A DNA stretch of 64,000 bases from Zygnema cylindricum (taxonomy: Eukaryota > Streptophyta > Zygnematophyceae > Zygnematales > Zygnemataceae): the NCBI GenBank assembly GCA_037447655.1, contig JBBHKE010002593.1:1-64000 (forward strand), in the 5' to 3' direction. The position numbers were made by a program, and so were the translations under genes. The notes beneath the pieces were generated by a model that saw only the letters and a program-made list of their open reading frames with translations, had not been told where the DNA came from and searched no databases. This document shows positions 1-10,700 of this stretch, one piece after another (position 1 is the stretch's first letter; every line of letters begins with the position of its first letter).

Positions 1-402
1 CTCTCCCTCGCCCTTTCCCTATTTTCGCCCCCACTCTCCTTCTCCTCTTCTTTCATGTTTCAAATTGTCTCTCTCTCCCTCGTTTGTCCCTCTCCCTGTT
101 TTCTCTCCCACTCTTTATGTCCCTATTTTCTCTCTCTCCCTCCCTATTTTTTCAGTTTGTTTCTCCTTCTCTCCTCTTTCTCTCTTCTCAAAAAAATCCC
201 CCTCTCCCTCGTTTCTCTCCTTCTCTCCCTCGACCTCTTTTTCATTTTTTTCTCCGCCCCCCTCGCTTCTCTCTCTCCACGTTATTTTCTATCCATCTCT
301 CTCCCTATCCCTTTTCTCAAATAGCTTCGCCTTCTCTCTCTCTCCCCCTTTTCTCAAAAATATCTCCCTCCCTCCTTTCTAAACTGATTATTTGGTTTTC
401 AG
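1..402. repeat. C/T-rich low-complexity tract (intron of the ABCG gene)
   Basis: Almost pure pyrimidine on the + strand, with runs of CTCTCCCT separated by short T runs. Long open frames across it are composition artefacts without protein-like content. It ends in a usable acceptor just before the exon at 403, so it is most likely intronic. Confidence 0.7.
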
Positions 403-3400
403 GAGAGGCAAATTTTGACACGGGAAACTTCCAGAGGAGCGTACCGCATTTCTTCTTATTGTCTCGCAAGGTGAAAAAAAAGGAGAGAGACAATTTGTTT
501 TTTTTTTGTTATATTCTATTTATTTGTTTTCCTTTTGTTTCTATCCACCTTCCCCCCTTCCCGGCCCCTCGTTTTCTTTTTCCTTTGTTCCTTTTGTCTT
601 CTTCATCTATCTCTCCCTCCGAGCCCCTCCCCCTTTTTCCTGCTTTCTACTTCTTACCCCTCTCTCTCTCTCCCTCTCTTTCTCATTTTTTGCAGTCTTT
701 TCGTGTTTATGCCCTTCCTCTTCATTATCGCTCTCCTCTTCTCCCTGCCCTCCTACTGGTTAACCGGATTGTACCCGTCCGGAAGTTCATTTCTTTTCTT
801 TGTTCTCATCGTGTGGCTCGTGTTGCTCACCGCCAACTCCCTCGTGGCCTGCTTTGCGTAAGCTCTCTCTCTCTCTCCCCCTCGCCTTCTCCCTCGCCCC
901 CTCCTTCTCCCCTCGCCCTCTCCCTCTCCCTCTCCCTCCCCCTCTCCTTCTCCCCTCTCCCCCTCTCTCCCCCTCTCTCCCTCTCCCCTCTCTCTCTCTC
1001 TCTCTACCCCGTTTTGAACCGGCATCCAACATCTCGGATCTCTCTCGGATATTAAATAAAGAGCACACAACGGAAGCTCAAAAATAAAACAAAAAATCGG
1101 CCAAATAGCCTTTTTTTAACAAGGCAATTTTACTTCCATTCTTACACTCCTCACTCCTTTCTACGCCAATGAATCAATTCACTGAAAGGATGATCCAAAG
1201 CCAATAAAGGATAAACTGTGAAACTGCTCTTCTCAGTTCAATAGCTGCCTAACTAACGTGCCGTGGTCAACTACAGTAGCAAATTACATAGGCGACGCCT
1301 TTCTGAGCACGTGGCACGCGGGAAGAAAGCGCGTGGAAATACTGAAACACGTGCTTTCTACGTGCTTTCTCTTTCATAACAGAAAATGATAGAAAGAAAT
1401 CTATTACGTGCGCCGTACGCCCACGAAACTACAGTACTGTTCGCACGCGCGAGCACGCTGATTGGGTCCACACCTCGTTTTCTCCGCGCGACTATGTTTA
1501 GGGTTATTTTATTTCTCTTTTTTTTTCTGTTTTATTATAAAAAAACACAAAACAGACCCTATGACCCTATTGCGATACCCGATTACGGCGTGTGGGAGAG
1601 TTACGTTACGGAGTGTGGACTGGTCCACACGGTTTTCTTAACTACTGGCCCTCGTAAGGAACCTAGTCTGCCTATTCTTAACAGTGAACCCTGATCGCAT
1701 CTTTTCCCCAATCTTTCCCTCTCCCTTTTTCTCTCCCTCTCTCTTATTCAAACTCTCGTTATCTTCTTCTCTTTCACTTATTCTTTATTTCTTTCTTTTT
1801 CTCTCCCTCTCCTTTCCGTCTTCTCTATTTTTTTTTTCTCTTCTCTCTCCTCGCTTTTTCTCTCTTTCCCTCTCTATCTTCACTTTTCTTAGAATTCCCC
1901 TCACTTTTTTTTATTTCCCCCTCTCTCCTTCCCCCGTGCCTCTTCCTCTATTTCTCTCTCTTTGCCTCTCTTTCTTTCTCTCTCTCCTCTACTCTCTTTC
2001 TCCTCTCCTCGCTTTCCCCTCTCCTCTTCCTCTCCCTCTATTCTCTCCCTCTCCCTCCCCTCTCCCTCTCCCTTTCCCTCTCCCTCTCCCTCCCACTCCC
2101 TCTCTCTCCTTCTAATCCACACTAATTCCGGTGCAGGTCCATTACTCCGAACTACATTACGGGGTATTCGATGATTGCGGGCTTTTTGGGCGCCTGTTTT
2201 CTTTTCTCCGGATATTTTATCAATCAAAAGGTGATTGTTTTTTTTTTCTTTATTTTAATTTATTTTCCATTTCTTTGTCTTTTTTTTTTGTTGCTTTTTT
2301 TCTGGTTTTACTTTTTTAATTTCAGACGCTGAAAAAAAAACTGCACAAATAATCCATTTCCAAACGCTGTTAAAAAATCTCCTATTTTTTATTTATTTAT
2401 GCATTTATTTATATATTATTTTTTTCTTTTCTTTTTATCTACCTCATTCTTTTTTAATCCTTTGAAGGCTAGGAGAGAAAAACACTAAATATAAAAACCA
2501 GGAAAGCTAGGAAAAGCTAGGAAAACTCCAAATAAAATCCTAAATATACCCAGAAAATATCCTTTAGTCCTTAGAAAACTCTAGGAATCTCTAAAATTCC
2601 TCTAAAATTATCCATATATAACCGTTTTCCGATGCTTAAATTTGATACTTATCTTTGTTTTTTTTCCCCATAGTTTTTCTTAAAAATGTTTTTTTTTTCT
2701 TACCCTTTTTTTGTCTTTGTGTTTTTTTAACCTTTAACAGTACATTCCAAATTATTCTTCAAAAATCTTGCCTTTTTTTCTCCTTACCATTTTTTCTGTC
2801 TTTTTGTGTTTTTGTCTCTTTCAGGACATTCCACATTGTTGGATTTGGGCCCACTACCTCTCCGTTTTTAAATACCCCTTTGACTCCCTTTTGATTAACG
2901 AATACGGAAATTTAAAAAATACATGTTTTTCGTATGACCCGCATTTCGCCACTATTTGTACCCAAAATGGAAAACAGGTAAAAAAAAGTTATGCCCTCAA
3001 CACACTCAATATGTAAAGAAAAACAAAACAAAAAAAAAGCAAAAATGAAATAACTAACTTTTTAATTATAGATCAGCAAATCATTAAAAAAATTGCTCAA
3101 TGTATAATTTTATTTGTTTTGTGTTTTTTTATATATATATAGATGATAATATCATAATAATATGACCTGTATGACGTCACTATTTAACCCCAAACAGGAA
3201 AAGAGGTGAAAAAGTTTAATCCCCGCAAAAAAAATAATAAATAATAATGATAATTAAATAAATAAATTTGTAAATGATAATGTTCGTAACAATAATCATA
3301 ATATTATTTTTTAATAATAATAACAATGTTGGTAACAATAATATAAGTAATAATAATAATAATTATAAGAATACTATTCAAAGTAGGGAAAAGTTAATCC

Positions 3401-3415
3401 CTAAAAATTAAAATC

Positions 3416-3456
<41 letters not shown>

Positions 3457-3830
3457 CAAACAAATGGATTATGAATTAAGCAAAAAAAAATTGTCTTGAT
3501 CTAACGAAAGTATTTATTTTATTTTAATTTTTTATTTTGATTCAAGATCTTAAGTCAAAATGAAAAAATATGATATTCTTCAACCTTTGTTTTTTGTTTC
3601 TTCTTTTTTCTTCTTCCTTTCCACTCCTACCCACCCAATCTCTTATTTCTTCCCACAACCATTTTTTGTCTGTTTTTTTTTTTTTTTTTTTTTTTTTTTT
3701 GCATTTGAGCCGAATATTGGGAAACATTAATAAATGGAGGAATGTGGGAATTATGCTCACTATTATTATTTTTTTTCGATCTATGTGTTATTTATCGTTA
3801 AGATATTTACAAAAACATGTTCGAAAATAG
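403..3830 (+). CDS. ABCG: ABCG (white/brown-type) ABC transporter, 3' exons; gene starts before the window
   Basis: I assembled spliced exons at 403-470, 696-857, 2137-2230, 2825-2977 and a last exon at about 3710-3830 (stop TAG). Phases match across the first three junctions (2, 2, 0), and each has pyrimidine..AG acceptors and GT donors. Exon 1 encodes ERQILTRETSRGAYRISSY. Exon 2 encodes a membrane helix pair with SYWLTGL and a FFVLIVWLVLLTANS-like helix. Exon 3 has PNYITGYS and FLFSGYFINQ. Exon 4 has IWAHYLSVFKYP and LLINEY. The last exon has the closing INKWRNVGIMLTII helix. These are the conserved transmembrane-domain blocks of ABCG half or full transporters, which export lipids or hormones across the plasma membrane. 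The ATPase domain must lie upstream. The phase between 2977 and 3710 does not close, so a short exon there is unresolved. Introns are CT-rich, and the second is about 1.3 kb. Identification is firm at family level only. Confidence 0.82.
858..2136 (+). other. Intron of the ABCG gene with two CT tracts
   Basis: Bounded by a GTAAGC donor and a GGTGCAG acceptor. CT microsatellite occupies 861-1010 and about 1690-2115. The middle (1020-1680) is ordinary mixed sequence in which I see no exon. Confidence 0.65.
3200..3705. repeat. AT-rich intron region with AAT/ATA repeats, poly-A and poly-T runs
   Basis: Contains degenerate AATAAT triplets (3230-3370), an A run near 3418-3450 and a T run near 3673-3700 that would serve as the polypyrimidine tract of the last ABCG exon. 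A very short exon may hide near 3072-3101, which has an AG..GT pair and codes ISKSLKKLLN, but its phase does not fit the last exon. Confidence 0.55.
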
Positions 3831-4488
3831 AAAAAAAAAACGAGTCAAACGAGAAAGTCAAAGAAACAGATTTGTCGATAGATTTTCTCTTAGCTTTTGA
3901 TAAATTTTACAGTTGAGACATCCCTCTCTCCATCTCTCTCCCTCTCTCTCTCTCTCCCTCTCTCTCTCCTCTCACTCTCTCCTCTCTCTCTCTCTCCATC
4001 TCTGAAAAAACAAAAAGAAATGCAAAAGCCTATAAAAGAAAAAGAGAGTAGGTTCTTTTTCAAATAGAGTATACAGGGATGACATAGGCAAGGAAAAGGG
4101 GGGGAGAGATAATTATGAGATTGGGATTTTAAATAATAAAAGTGAAGAAGATTTACCTTCTTTATCTGCTATGAGATTTGATTTTATTATTTAAAAATAG
4201 AGATTTTGATCAAATATGGGATCAATTTCCTCAATTTTGCTTTTCTTAAGCACACATGCGATTTGTTTTGTTTTTCATTTTATTGTTTGTTTAAATGCGT
4301 AAAGATTATGTATACATAAATTTCCCAAAGAAATACTAATAACATTGTTAGACCCAACATCAGCTTGTACCTCGCTCCTCTACAGCAGCTCGACATTACA
4401 CCACGCCTCATCGACCCTGCCAAATTTCCCCAATATGTCAACCAGGACATTGAATGAAAACCAAGTTGACCTTCACCCGTGGTTGTAT
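3831..4488. other. Intergenic: CT tract, then possible broken coding remnant
   Basis: A CT microsatellite lies at 3920-4000, followed by AT-rich sequence. At about 4380-4455 one frame reads QLDITPRLIDPAKFPQYVN and then stops. It looks protein-like but I cannot assign it. It abuts the copia 3' LTR, so the element may have landed in or near a coding exon. No other feature seen. Confidence 0.35.
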
Positions 4489-4882
4489 TGAATTAGTACT
4501 CATGACAGCGGGCAGGAATACAGAAAAAAGACAGAAAACTGGGCAAGTAAAATAATTGCCAGAATAATTGATAAGAGGGTAAGTTACAATGAAGACAAAA
4601 ATGCTAAAGTAGTAACAGAGAGTGTCACGTAGTACGTGAAACTCTGACAGATTGTCCTATAGCCTACGTGATCCCGAAGGGTCACTTGTCTTTTCCTAGC
4701 ATGACGAAAGGTCAAGGTGTCCTTTCGTAAGAAGAGGAAGAAAATATCTAAATCTGAATCTAAGACAAAGGTACAGAATATAGAAAACGAAAAGCATAAT
4801 ACTAGACTACGTTATCTAGCACTAAGACTAATAAATCAAGTTTGTAGCAAAGGAGAATAAGAACAGATCTAGGATTCCAACA
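4489..4882 (-). repeat. 3' LTR of the copia element
   Basis: Runs from TGAATTAGTA to GGATTCCAACA on the + strand, so the minus-strand LTR starts TGTTGGAATCC and ends in CA. Matching copies are at 9265-9408, 9422-9782 and 11492-11856. It is followed by the polypurine tract at 4883-4890. Confidence 0.88.
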
Positions 4883-4890
4883 CCCCCCCG
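4883..4890 (-). other. Polypurine tract of the copia element
   Basis: The minus strand reads CGGGGGGG immediately 5' of the 3' LTR. This is the expected position of the plus-strand primer for reverse transcription. Confidence 0.75.
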
Positions 4891-4895
4891 CTTTG

Positions 4896-5345
4896 CTAGA
4901 AACGGAGGCCGGCGAAGGACCGGTGAGCTTCGAATAGTGGTCGAGGAAGAGCCTTTGTCAGAAAATCGGCCATTTGTTGAGTAGTGAGGCAGTGGTAGAA
5001 ATGAACAGTGCCTGCAACAATGGCCTCGCGAGTAAAGTGAAATTGGATGTCAATGTGCTTCGTCCGGCGATGATGAACAGGATTATTCATCAAGGCAAGG
5101 GCCCCTTGAGAATCACAAAAGATAGTTGTGGCAGATGATGGACAGAATTGCAGATTCAGGAGGAGAGAACGAAGCCAGAGAGACTCCTTAGTGGTGTGAG
5201 TGACCGACATGTACTCAGCTTCAGTTGAGGAGAGAGCAACGGTAGGTTGCTTTTTAGAGGCCCAAGAGACAAGAGCACTGCCGAGTGAGAAACAAACGCC
5301 GGTGGTGTTGCGACGGGAATTTAGATCACCCCCCCTTGTCTGCAT
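4896..5345 (-). pseudogene. Copia RNase H domain (C-terminal end of pol)
   Basis: An open frame of about 150 codons holds the Ty1/copia RNase H signature: [11 protein letters not shown] followed by [10 protein letters not shown] and [15 protein letters not shown]. It ends just before the polypurine tract. It is separated from the reverse transcriptase frame by a 79-bp tandem duplication (about 5343-5500), which is not a multiple of three. The domain itself looks intact. Confidence 0.88.
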
Positions 5346-5500
5346 CGCAGTGGCCGACGAGACCTGGAGGGGAGAGGAGCCGGTGAAAATGAGTTTTAAA
5401 GTCCGGGTACCTTGAAGGTAGTATCGCAGTGGCCGACGAGAGCTGGAGGAGAGGAGCCGGTGAAAATGAGTTTTAAAGTCCGGGTACCTTGAAGGTAGTG
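5343..5500. repeat. 79-bp tandem duplication inside copia pol
   Basis: The block beginning at the GCAGTGGCCGACGAG motif occurs at 5347 and again at 5426, near-identical through CCGGGTACCTTGAAGGTAGT. The 79-bp period shifts the frame between reverse transcriptase and RNase H. Confidence 0.85.
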
Positions 5501-6574
5501 GAGGACTCTCTTGGCTGCAAGGAGGTGGTCAGTGGAGGGGTTGGACAAAAACTGACTAAGCTGACCAACAGCGACAGCATTGTCTGGACGGGTTCTAGTC
5601 ATGGTGTACATCAGGCTGCCAACTATAGATATAAGCTGATCATGTATATCTCTGGGGGCAGGCCCACCAGAGTTCTTAAAGAGTTTGACATTTGGATCTA
5701 GAGGGGTTGAGTTAGGGGAACAAGTGTCCATGGAAAATCTGGTCAGAATGTCACCTATGTATTTTTCTTGGGAAAGGTAAAAAGTCCTAGTGGGACGATC
5801 CCGACCAGCAAAAATGCCAAGGAGATACTCCACTTCCCCTAAATCTGTCATTGACAAGTGGGTATTGAGCATAATTTTGACAAGATTAATGAGAGAAAGA
5901 GAGGGGCCAGCATGGAGGAGATCATCTACATAGATGACAAGGAGGATGAGTGTGTCTGTGGTACCTCGAATGAAGAGGCCAAAATCTGCATCTAATTTGG
6001 AGAAACCCTCACGGAGGAGGATTGCCTCAAGATGCTTATTCCAGACCCTAGGAGCCTGCTTAAGGCCATAAATAGATTTTAGGAGACGACATACTAGATT
6101 TTCCGTGCCGGGAGATACATACCCTTCCGGTTGCTTAAGGAAGATTTCTTCAGAAGGAACCGTAAATAAAAGTGGTCTGCACAACCATGTGGTGGACGTG
6201 CCAGTCTTGGGCAGCCGCAAGGGAGAGGAGAACCCAAATAGAGGTGAATTTGGAAATCGGGGCATAGGTCTCCGAGAAGTCGACGCCCTCCTTCTAAAGA
6301 AATCCTTTAGCCACAAAATGAGCCTTAAATTGGTCAAGAGTTCTGTCAGATTTTGTTTTAATTTGTAAGACCCATTTTGATCCGATTACTTTTCTGCCTG
6401 TCGGGGCAGTGAGGTAAGTTCCCGGGTGCCGTTTTGATGGAGAGATGCAATTTCGAAATCGGTGGCGGCTTTCCATTCGGCAGCTTGAGGACTGGACATG
6501 GCAGCAGCGAAGGTAAGGGGAACATCGAAGGTAAGGGGAACAGCAATGTTGGCAGAATTTGCGAAGTCGTTCAC
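5396..6574 (-). pseudogene. Copia reverse transcriptase (RVT_2 type)
   Basis: The domain starts with PQAAEWKAATDFEI (about 6500) and GSKWVLQIKTKSD, and continues in a shifted frame from about 6300. Later motifs are EIFLKQPEGYV, KSIYGLKQAPRVWNKHL and the catalytic YVDD in LLVIYVDDLLHAG (about 5930). VGSLMYTMTRTRPD and [12 protein letters not shown] follow. At least two frame changes and a stop separate the pieces. YVDD is retained, so the polymerase core was lost by frameshift, not by active-site change. Confidence 0.9.
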
Positions 6575-7037
6575 TTCTGAGAGGGGAAGAGGCAGATGGA
6601 GGAATTTGGTATAGAGGGTTCTTGGGGGAAATGGGAGAAAGGGAGTAGGGATCAGATGTTGTCCGAGTGAGGGGTGATGGTGTAGATGGGGAAAGGAATG
6701 CAGATGTTGTCTTGGTGAGTGAAGGAAGGTAAGAAAAGGATATTGGATGTGGGAGTGGAGGGAGTAAGACTGATTAAAGGAAGGATGACAGAGAGTGGAA
6801 CAGTAGATTCAAGAGAAGACGGTCTGGATGATGAGACAGATTGTGAAAGAGGAGAAATACGCATAGAGTCATAGATTTTTACGATAAGGGGCATTTCATT
6901 GAAAACGACGTCTCTACTTAGGACGATCTGACGTTCCTTTGTCACCCAGATTCGGTAAGCTTTGGATTTCGGGCTGTAGCCGACTAAGACGTAGTGTTTG
7001 GCGCGGCTGTGTCATTTGCATGCAGGCGCCAAGTCTT

Positions 7038-8083
7038 TTATCCAAGAATCGCAGCCGAATATTCGAGGTGCGATATGTCCGGTTTGGTGCCGGTCCAAGC
7101 CTCATATGGGGTAACAGCAGGTAACGCGGAAGTGGGATAGCGATTGTGAATGTAATTCGCCGTGGAGACAGATTCGGCCCAAAATGTATATGGTGGGCAG
7201 AGTGGAAAAATGTAACATGGAACAAGCCATGTTGAGGAGAGTAAGGCTGTACCTCTTTGATACACCATTTGCTAAGGGGTGTTGGCGGTCGTGGATTGGT
7301 GAGTGATGCCGTGAGTTGCAAGGAAGGAGGAGAACTCATTGGAGAAGTATTCTCCTCCATTATCTGTACGGATTGTTTTAATTTTGACGCAAAGTAAATT
7401 TTCGACAAGGGATTTATACTCCTTAAATTTTTGAAATGTGTCAGATTTTTTACCTATGGGATAAAGAAAGGAGTAGCGAGTTGCGTCATCGATGAAAGTG
7501 ACGAAGTAAAACGCACCAGTGGGGCTAGGAGTGGACATTGGACCATAGAGGTTAGAGTGGATTAATTTGAGTGGATTGGAGGTTTTGAGGGAAATGCTAG
7601 AGGGAAATGATGGCCTGGCAAGTTTGCCTTCAACGCAGCAAGAACAAAAGACTAGTTGTTTTTCAGTGAATGGCTCTAAGCCGATGACGAGACCTTTACT
7701 AAGTTGGTGTAGGCCGGATTGGGACAGATGTCTATACCGAAGATGCCATTTGGATAGAGTCGAAATGGCAAGAGGTGTGGCGATGTTGGCGGATCCGATG
7801 AGGAAAAATAGCGGAGAACGTAGATCGAACAAGTTTTGGTTTCAAATCCGACTGTACGATCACCAACGAAACGATTAGTAGTGGAGAAAAATTTGACGTT
7901 GGTTTGGGAGAAGACAGCTGTGGCGCCTTGATGAAGAGCGGCACCAACGGAGAAGAGATTTTTCTTAAGGCCAGGGACAACAAGCACATGTATGAGAAAG
8001 TGTAATGGAAAAATTGGTTGAAGGGTCTTTTGGCGTGCATATTTGTCCAAAGTGTGTTGCAGTGAGGGGCGCATTGTTACCAA
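7038..8083 (-). pseudogene. Copia GAG-pre-integrase and integrase core
   Basis: The HHCC zinc finger is visible in WHLRYRHLSQSGLHQL..CSCCVEGK, followed by the integrase core. The usual first catalytic Asp (HSDL) reads HSNL here. The second, in RTDNGGEY, is kept. The third (NGVAER in relatives) reads NGVSKR, that is Glu to Lys. A stop and frame change fall between the second and third. By sequence it is catalytically dead. Confidence 0.88.
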
Positions 8084-8336
8084 GGAGTATAGTCATTCGC
8101 GGACAGAGAGGAGCAATCGTGGTAAACCAGTCTGATCGATAAGATAGATGGTGGGAGGCGCCGAAATCGACTATCCAAGAATCGGTCGATTCGGAAAAAT
8201 CGAGAAGGGAAGTCGTAGTCAAGGCGTAGCCAAATTCGGATGAAGACGATACGTACGGATTGGAAGGATTCATTGTCAGATTCGGATTAGGGGGAAGCTG
8301 ACTATAGGTGTATTGAGGGTACGGATTGAGAGTCAA
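7965..8336 (-). pseudogene. Copia aspartic protease
   Basis: The frame contains DSWIVDFGASHHLS, matching the copia protease motif DSWIVDSGASHH except that the catalytic D-S/T-G reads D-F-G. The flanking FTTI and ILLGNNAPL strands are recognisable. A 56-bp tandem duplication (8284-8394) lies just N-terminal to it. Confidence 0.85.
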
Positions 8337-8395
8337 TATGGATTAGGGGGAAGCTGACTATAGGTGTATTGAGGGTACGGATTGAGAGTCAATAG
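8284..8395. repeat. 56-bp tandem duplication in copia gag-protease linker
   Basis: The block starting GGATTAGGGGGAAGCTG occurs at 8284 and 8340 and is nearly identical through GAGAGTCAATA. The period is 56 bp, so it also shifts the frame. Confidence 0.85.
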
Positions 8396-8464
8396 GGAGC
8401 GCTCTGGGAGAGTTTGGTGACTGGGATTATGAGTTGGACAAACGGATTAGTTGGTGAAAAAGGA

Positions 8465-9279
8465 TCATTGGCGGTTGGAAGCAGTTGATGCTTGACCGGA
8501 GTAGAGATTTTGGCCGGGATTCTGTCCATGTCCAGGCTGTCGTCCATATTTCCCTTGACGGTCGTTTTTTCTTTTTAGTACCGAGCAGACGTCAATGACG
8601 TGGTCCGACGCACGATAGTACCAGGAATTTTTGGAACTTTGATTGGGTGGAGGAAAAGTAGCCAAAGCTACACCAGGATTTGGGGAAAAATTGTGTTTAG
8701 TCTCCTCGTGAAGTAAACTGCCCGTAAGAGATGGGATGGTGACAACTGTAGATGAGTTGTCGATAGATGAGATGAAGGCCGAATATGACGTTGGAAGGTC
8801 GCCCAAGATGGCCGAAATGATGTCCTCATCTAAGACGACAGCATCGACATTTTTGAGACGGCCGGCAATAGATTGGACGTTGTTGATGTAAGTTTGAATA
8901 GAGTCGGTAAGATTTTTCTGAGCACTGTTGAGTTGGCGGCGAAGAAGTAGTTTGCTTGACCAATATTTGATCTCATATGCAGTGGACAGAAGCGTCTACG
9001 CATCGTGAGCTAAAGTGGCATCACGAATGAGATCAAGTTGCAAGGGTTCAAGTGCGGGTACCAGCCTAGAGTGCGCCTCCTCATTTCGATCGAGCCAGGC
9101 GGATTTAGCGGCGGCATCGGAAGGTTCCCCTTCGCTTCCGTTTATACAGACCAAAGTTTTTCGCGCCTGAAAAGGTGCTCAATCTGGAATTTCCAGCCGT
9201 AGAAATCCGTGCCATTGAATTTGGCAACGATATTTGAACTAATGGGGAGAGGCCCATAACCTATTGAATTAGTAGTCAT
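8465..9279 (-). pseudogene. Copia gag (UBN2-type) with degenerate zinc knuckle
   Basis: The ATG at 9277-9279 begins MTTNSIGYGP, then AKFNGTDFYGWKFQIEHLF, the N-terminal copia gag signature. After frame breaks near 9142 and 8990 it continues with QSIAGRLKNVDAVV, ISAILGDLPTSYSAFISSI and a knuckle-like WYYRASDHVIDVC in which two zinc-binding Cys are replaced. The start codon lies inside the 5' LTR and the frame runs through the primer-binding site. Confidence 0.82.
9251..9262 (-). other. Copia primer-binding site, half-tRNA(iMet) type
   Basis: The minus strand reads AGGTTATGGGCC next to the LTR end. GGTTATGGGCC is complementary to the anticodon arm of initiator tRNA-Met (GGCCCATAACC), not to its 3' end. 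The same word sits at the same place in the copies at 9409-9419 and 11479-11489. Confidence 0.72.
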
Positions 9280-9782
9280 GACAGCGGGCAGGAATACAAA
9301 AAAAGGACAAAAAACTGGGCAAGTAAAATAATTGCCAAAATAGTTGATTAGAGGGTAAGTTACAATGAAGACAAAAATGCTAAAATAGTAACTAAGAGTG
9401 TCACGCTGGCCCATAACCTATTGAATTAGTAGTCATGACAGCGGGCAGGAATACAAAAAAAGGACAAAAAACTGGGCAAGTAAAATAATTGCCAAAATAG
9501 TTGATTAGAGGGTAAGTTACAATGAAGACAAAAATGCTAAAAAAGTAACTAAGAGTGTCACGCTCTGACAGACTGTCCTACAGCCTACGTGATCCCGAAG
9601 GGTCACTTGTCTTTTCCTAGCATGACGAAAGGTCAAGGTGTCCTTTCGTAAGAAGAGGATGAAAATATCTAAATCTGAATCTAAGAGAGAGGTACAGAAA
9701 ATAGATAACGAAAAGCAAAATACTAGACTACGTTATCTAGCACTAAGACTAATAAATCAAGTTTGTAGCAAAGGATAATAAG
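9251..9782 (-). repeat. 5' LTR region of copia, tandemly duplicated and 5'-truncated
   Basis: LTR sequence starts at 9265, breaks off at about 9408 (GTGTCACGCT), restarts with the GGCCCATAACC leader at 9409 and continues at 9422 to about 9782. The repeated unit is about 157 bp and includes the primer-binding site. The last 30 or so LTR bases (to CCAACA) are missing and replaced by gag of another element. Confidence 0.85.
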
Positions 9783-10210
9783 GCCTTGTAAATGCGAAGA
9801 TGAGGGGTGGCCAACGCTTGAGTGAGGTGCCTCAGAATGAAGTTCTTGGCAGCCATGTTTACATCCTCCCACATTTGAGTATCGTTCTCCACGGTCTTCA
9901 CGGTCGCCACTCCCGATACTGTGGCAATAGGAGTGAGGGGTGTCTCCTTCCCTTTCCCCTTTTCGGACACACTGCTGTCCCCATCATTTGCCTCCTCCGC
10001 TGAGGAAGCTGTAGCTGTAGGAAACCTTACTCCTCCAAATCGTGGTGGAGTTCCTAAAGGTGGACGTTTCACTTGTCCACTAACGATACCCCAGTATCGT
10101 TTTTCGCACAAAGCTCCCATCATCATGGCCTCCCAATAGATGAACTCAGATCCATTGAAGGTGGGCACCCTAGAGGGTGGGCCCATAACCTGCAATTTGG
10201 TGTCCTCCAT
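9783..10210 (-). pseudogene. gag N-terminus of a second copia family
   Basis: The frame starts at 10210 with MEDTKLQVMGPP, then PTFNGSEFIYWEAMMMGALCEK and a stretch ending ARNFI-like (AAKNFILRHLTQAL), resembling copia gag N-termini. It is cut at about 9783, where it joins the LTR of the first family. As in the first family, the ATG lies in the LTR and the frame crosses a GGTTATGGGCCC primer site. Confidence 0.7.
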
Positions 10211-10700
10211 TGGACTATAGAATACAGGAAGCCTCTAGATAGTTATTAACTAACCCACTTTCAATGGCAACCACTTCTACCCAAACAGACAAGCTGACAA
10301 TATGACTGCACCCGTGTAAAGCCTGGACTCCCCTGAGTCCGTAGAAAAAGAAATCTCTGAAAACGCCCAACCAGGTGATAAGTTATAGGGTGGCAAAGAT
10401 GCCAATTTTATACAAACTCTCAAAGAGAGAGAGAGGACTATTTTCCTCATTTTTCCTAAGTCCTACTTTTTCCTATTTCCTCTCACAGCCCCTATCTACT
10501 GCATGTACGTACCAATCAGAACACTGTACAGTAGCACAAAGTTCTACTGCCGATGTACTTTATGTACGGCCTTTGTACGACAAGGCCATTAGGCGGACGC
10601 GTGTCGATTTTCCACTCGTCCGTACTTTCCTCGGAATTCCTGCGACCAAATTTTGTCTCTCCACGTGGCGCCAAGTTATGCCACTTTACTAAATGCCAAA
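10191..10700 (-). repeat. Probable LTR of the second copia family (outer end not determined)
   Basis: It begins TGCAATTTGGTG directly beside the primer site at 10180-10190. On the minus strand a TATAAAA box is present at about 10398-10412, as expected for an LTR promoter. No second copy is in the window, so the far end is a guess. Confidence 0.4.

Larger units (their letters stand above)
4489..9782 (-). mobile_element. Ty1/copia LTR retrotransposon, near full length, degenerate
   Basis: Reading on the minus strand: 5' LTR (disrupted), gag, aspartic protease, integrase, reverse transcriptase, RNase H, polypurine tract, 3' LTR. That is the copia order, with integrase before reverse transcriptase. 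Frameshifts, stops and three internal tandem duplications break the polyprotein, and several catalytic residues are changed. The 3' LTR is 4489-4882. The 5' LTR is duplicated in part and lacks its outer TGTTGGAATCC end, being fused at about 9782 to another copia fragment. No target duplication can therefore be read. Family identification is secure; activity is excluded. Confidence 0.92.

Noticed and set aside
84-1055. 323-codon + strand frame rich in Ser, Pro and Leu
   Set aside because: It is produced by CT microsatellite. The real coding content in the region is in short exons in other frames (403-470 and 696-857).
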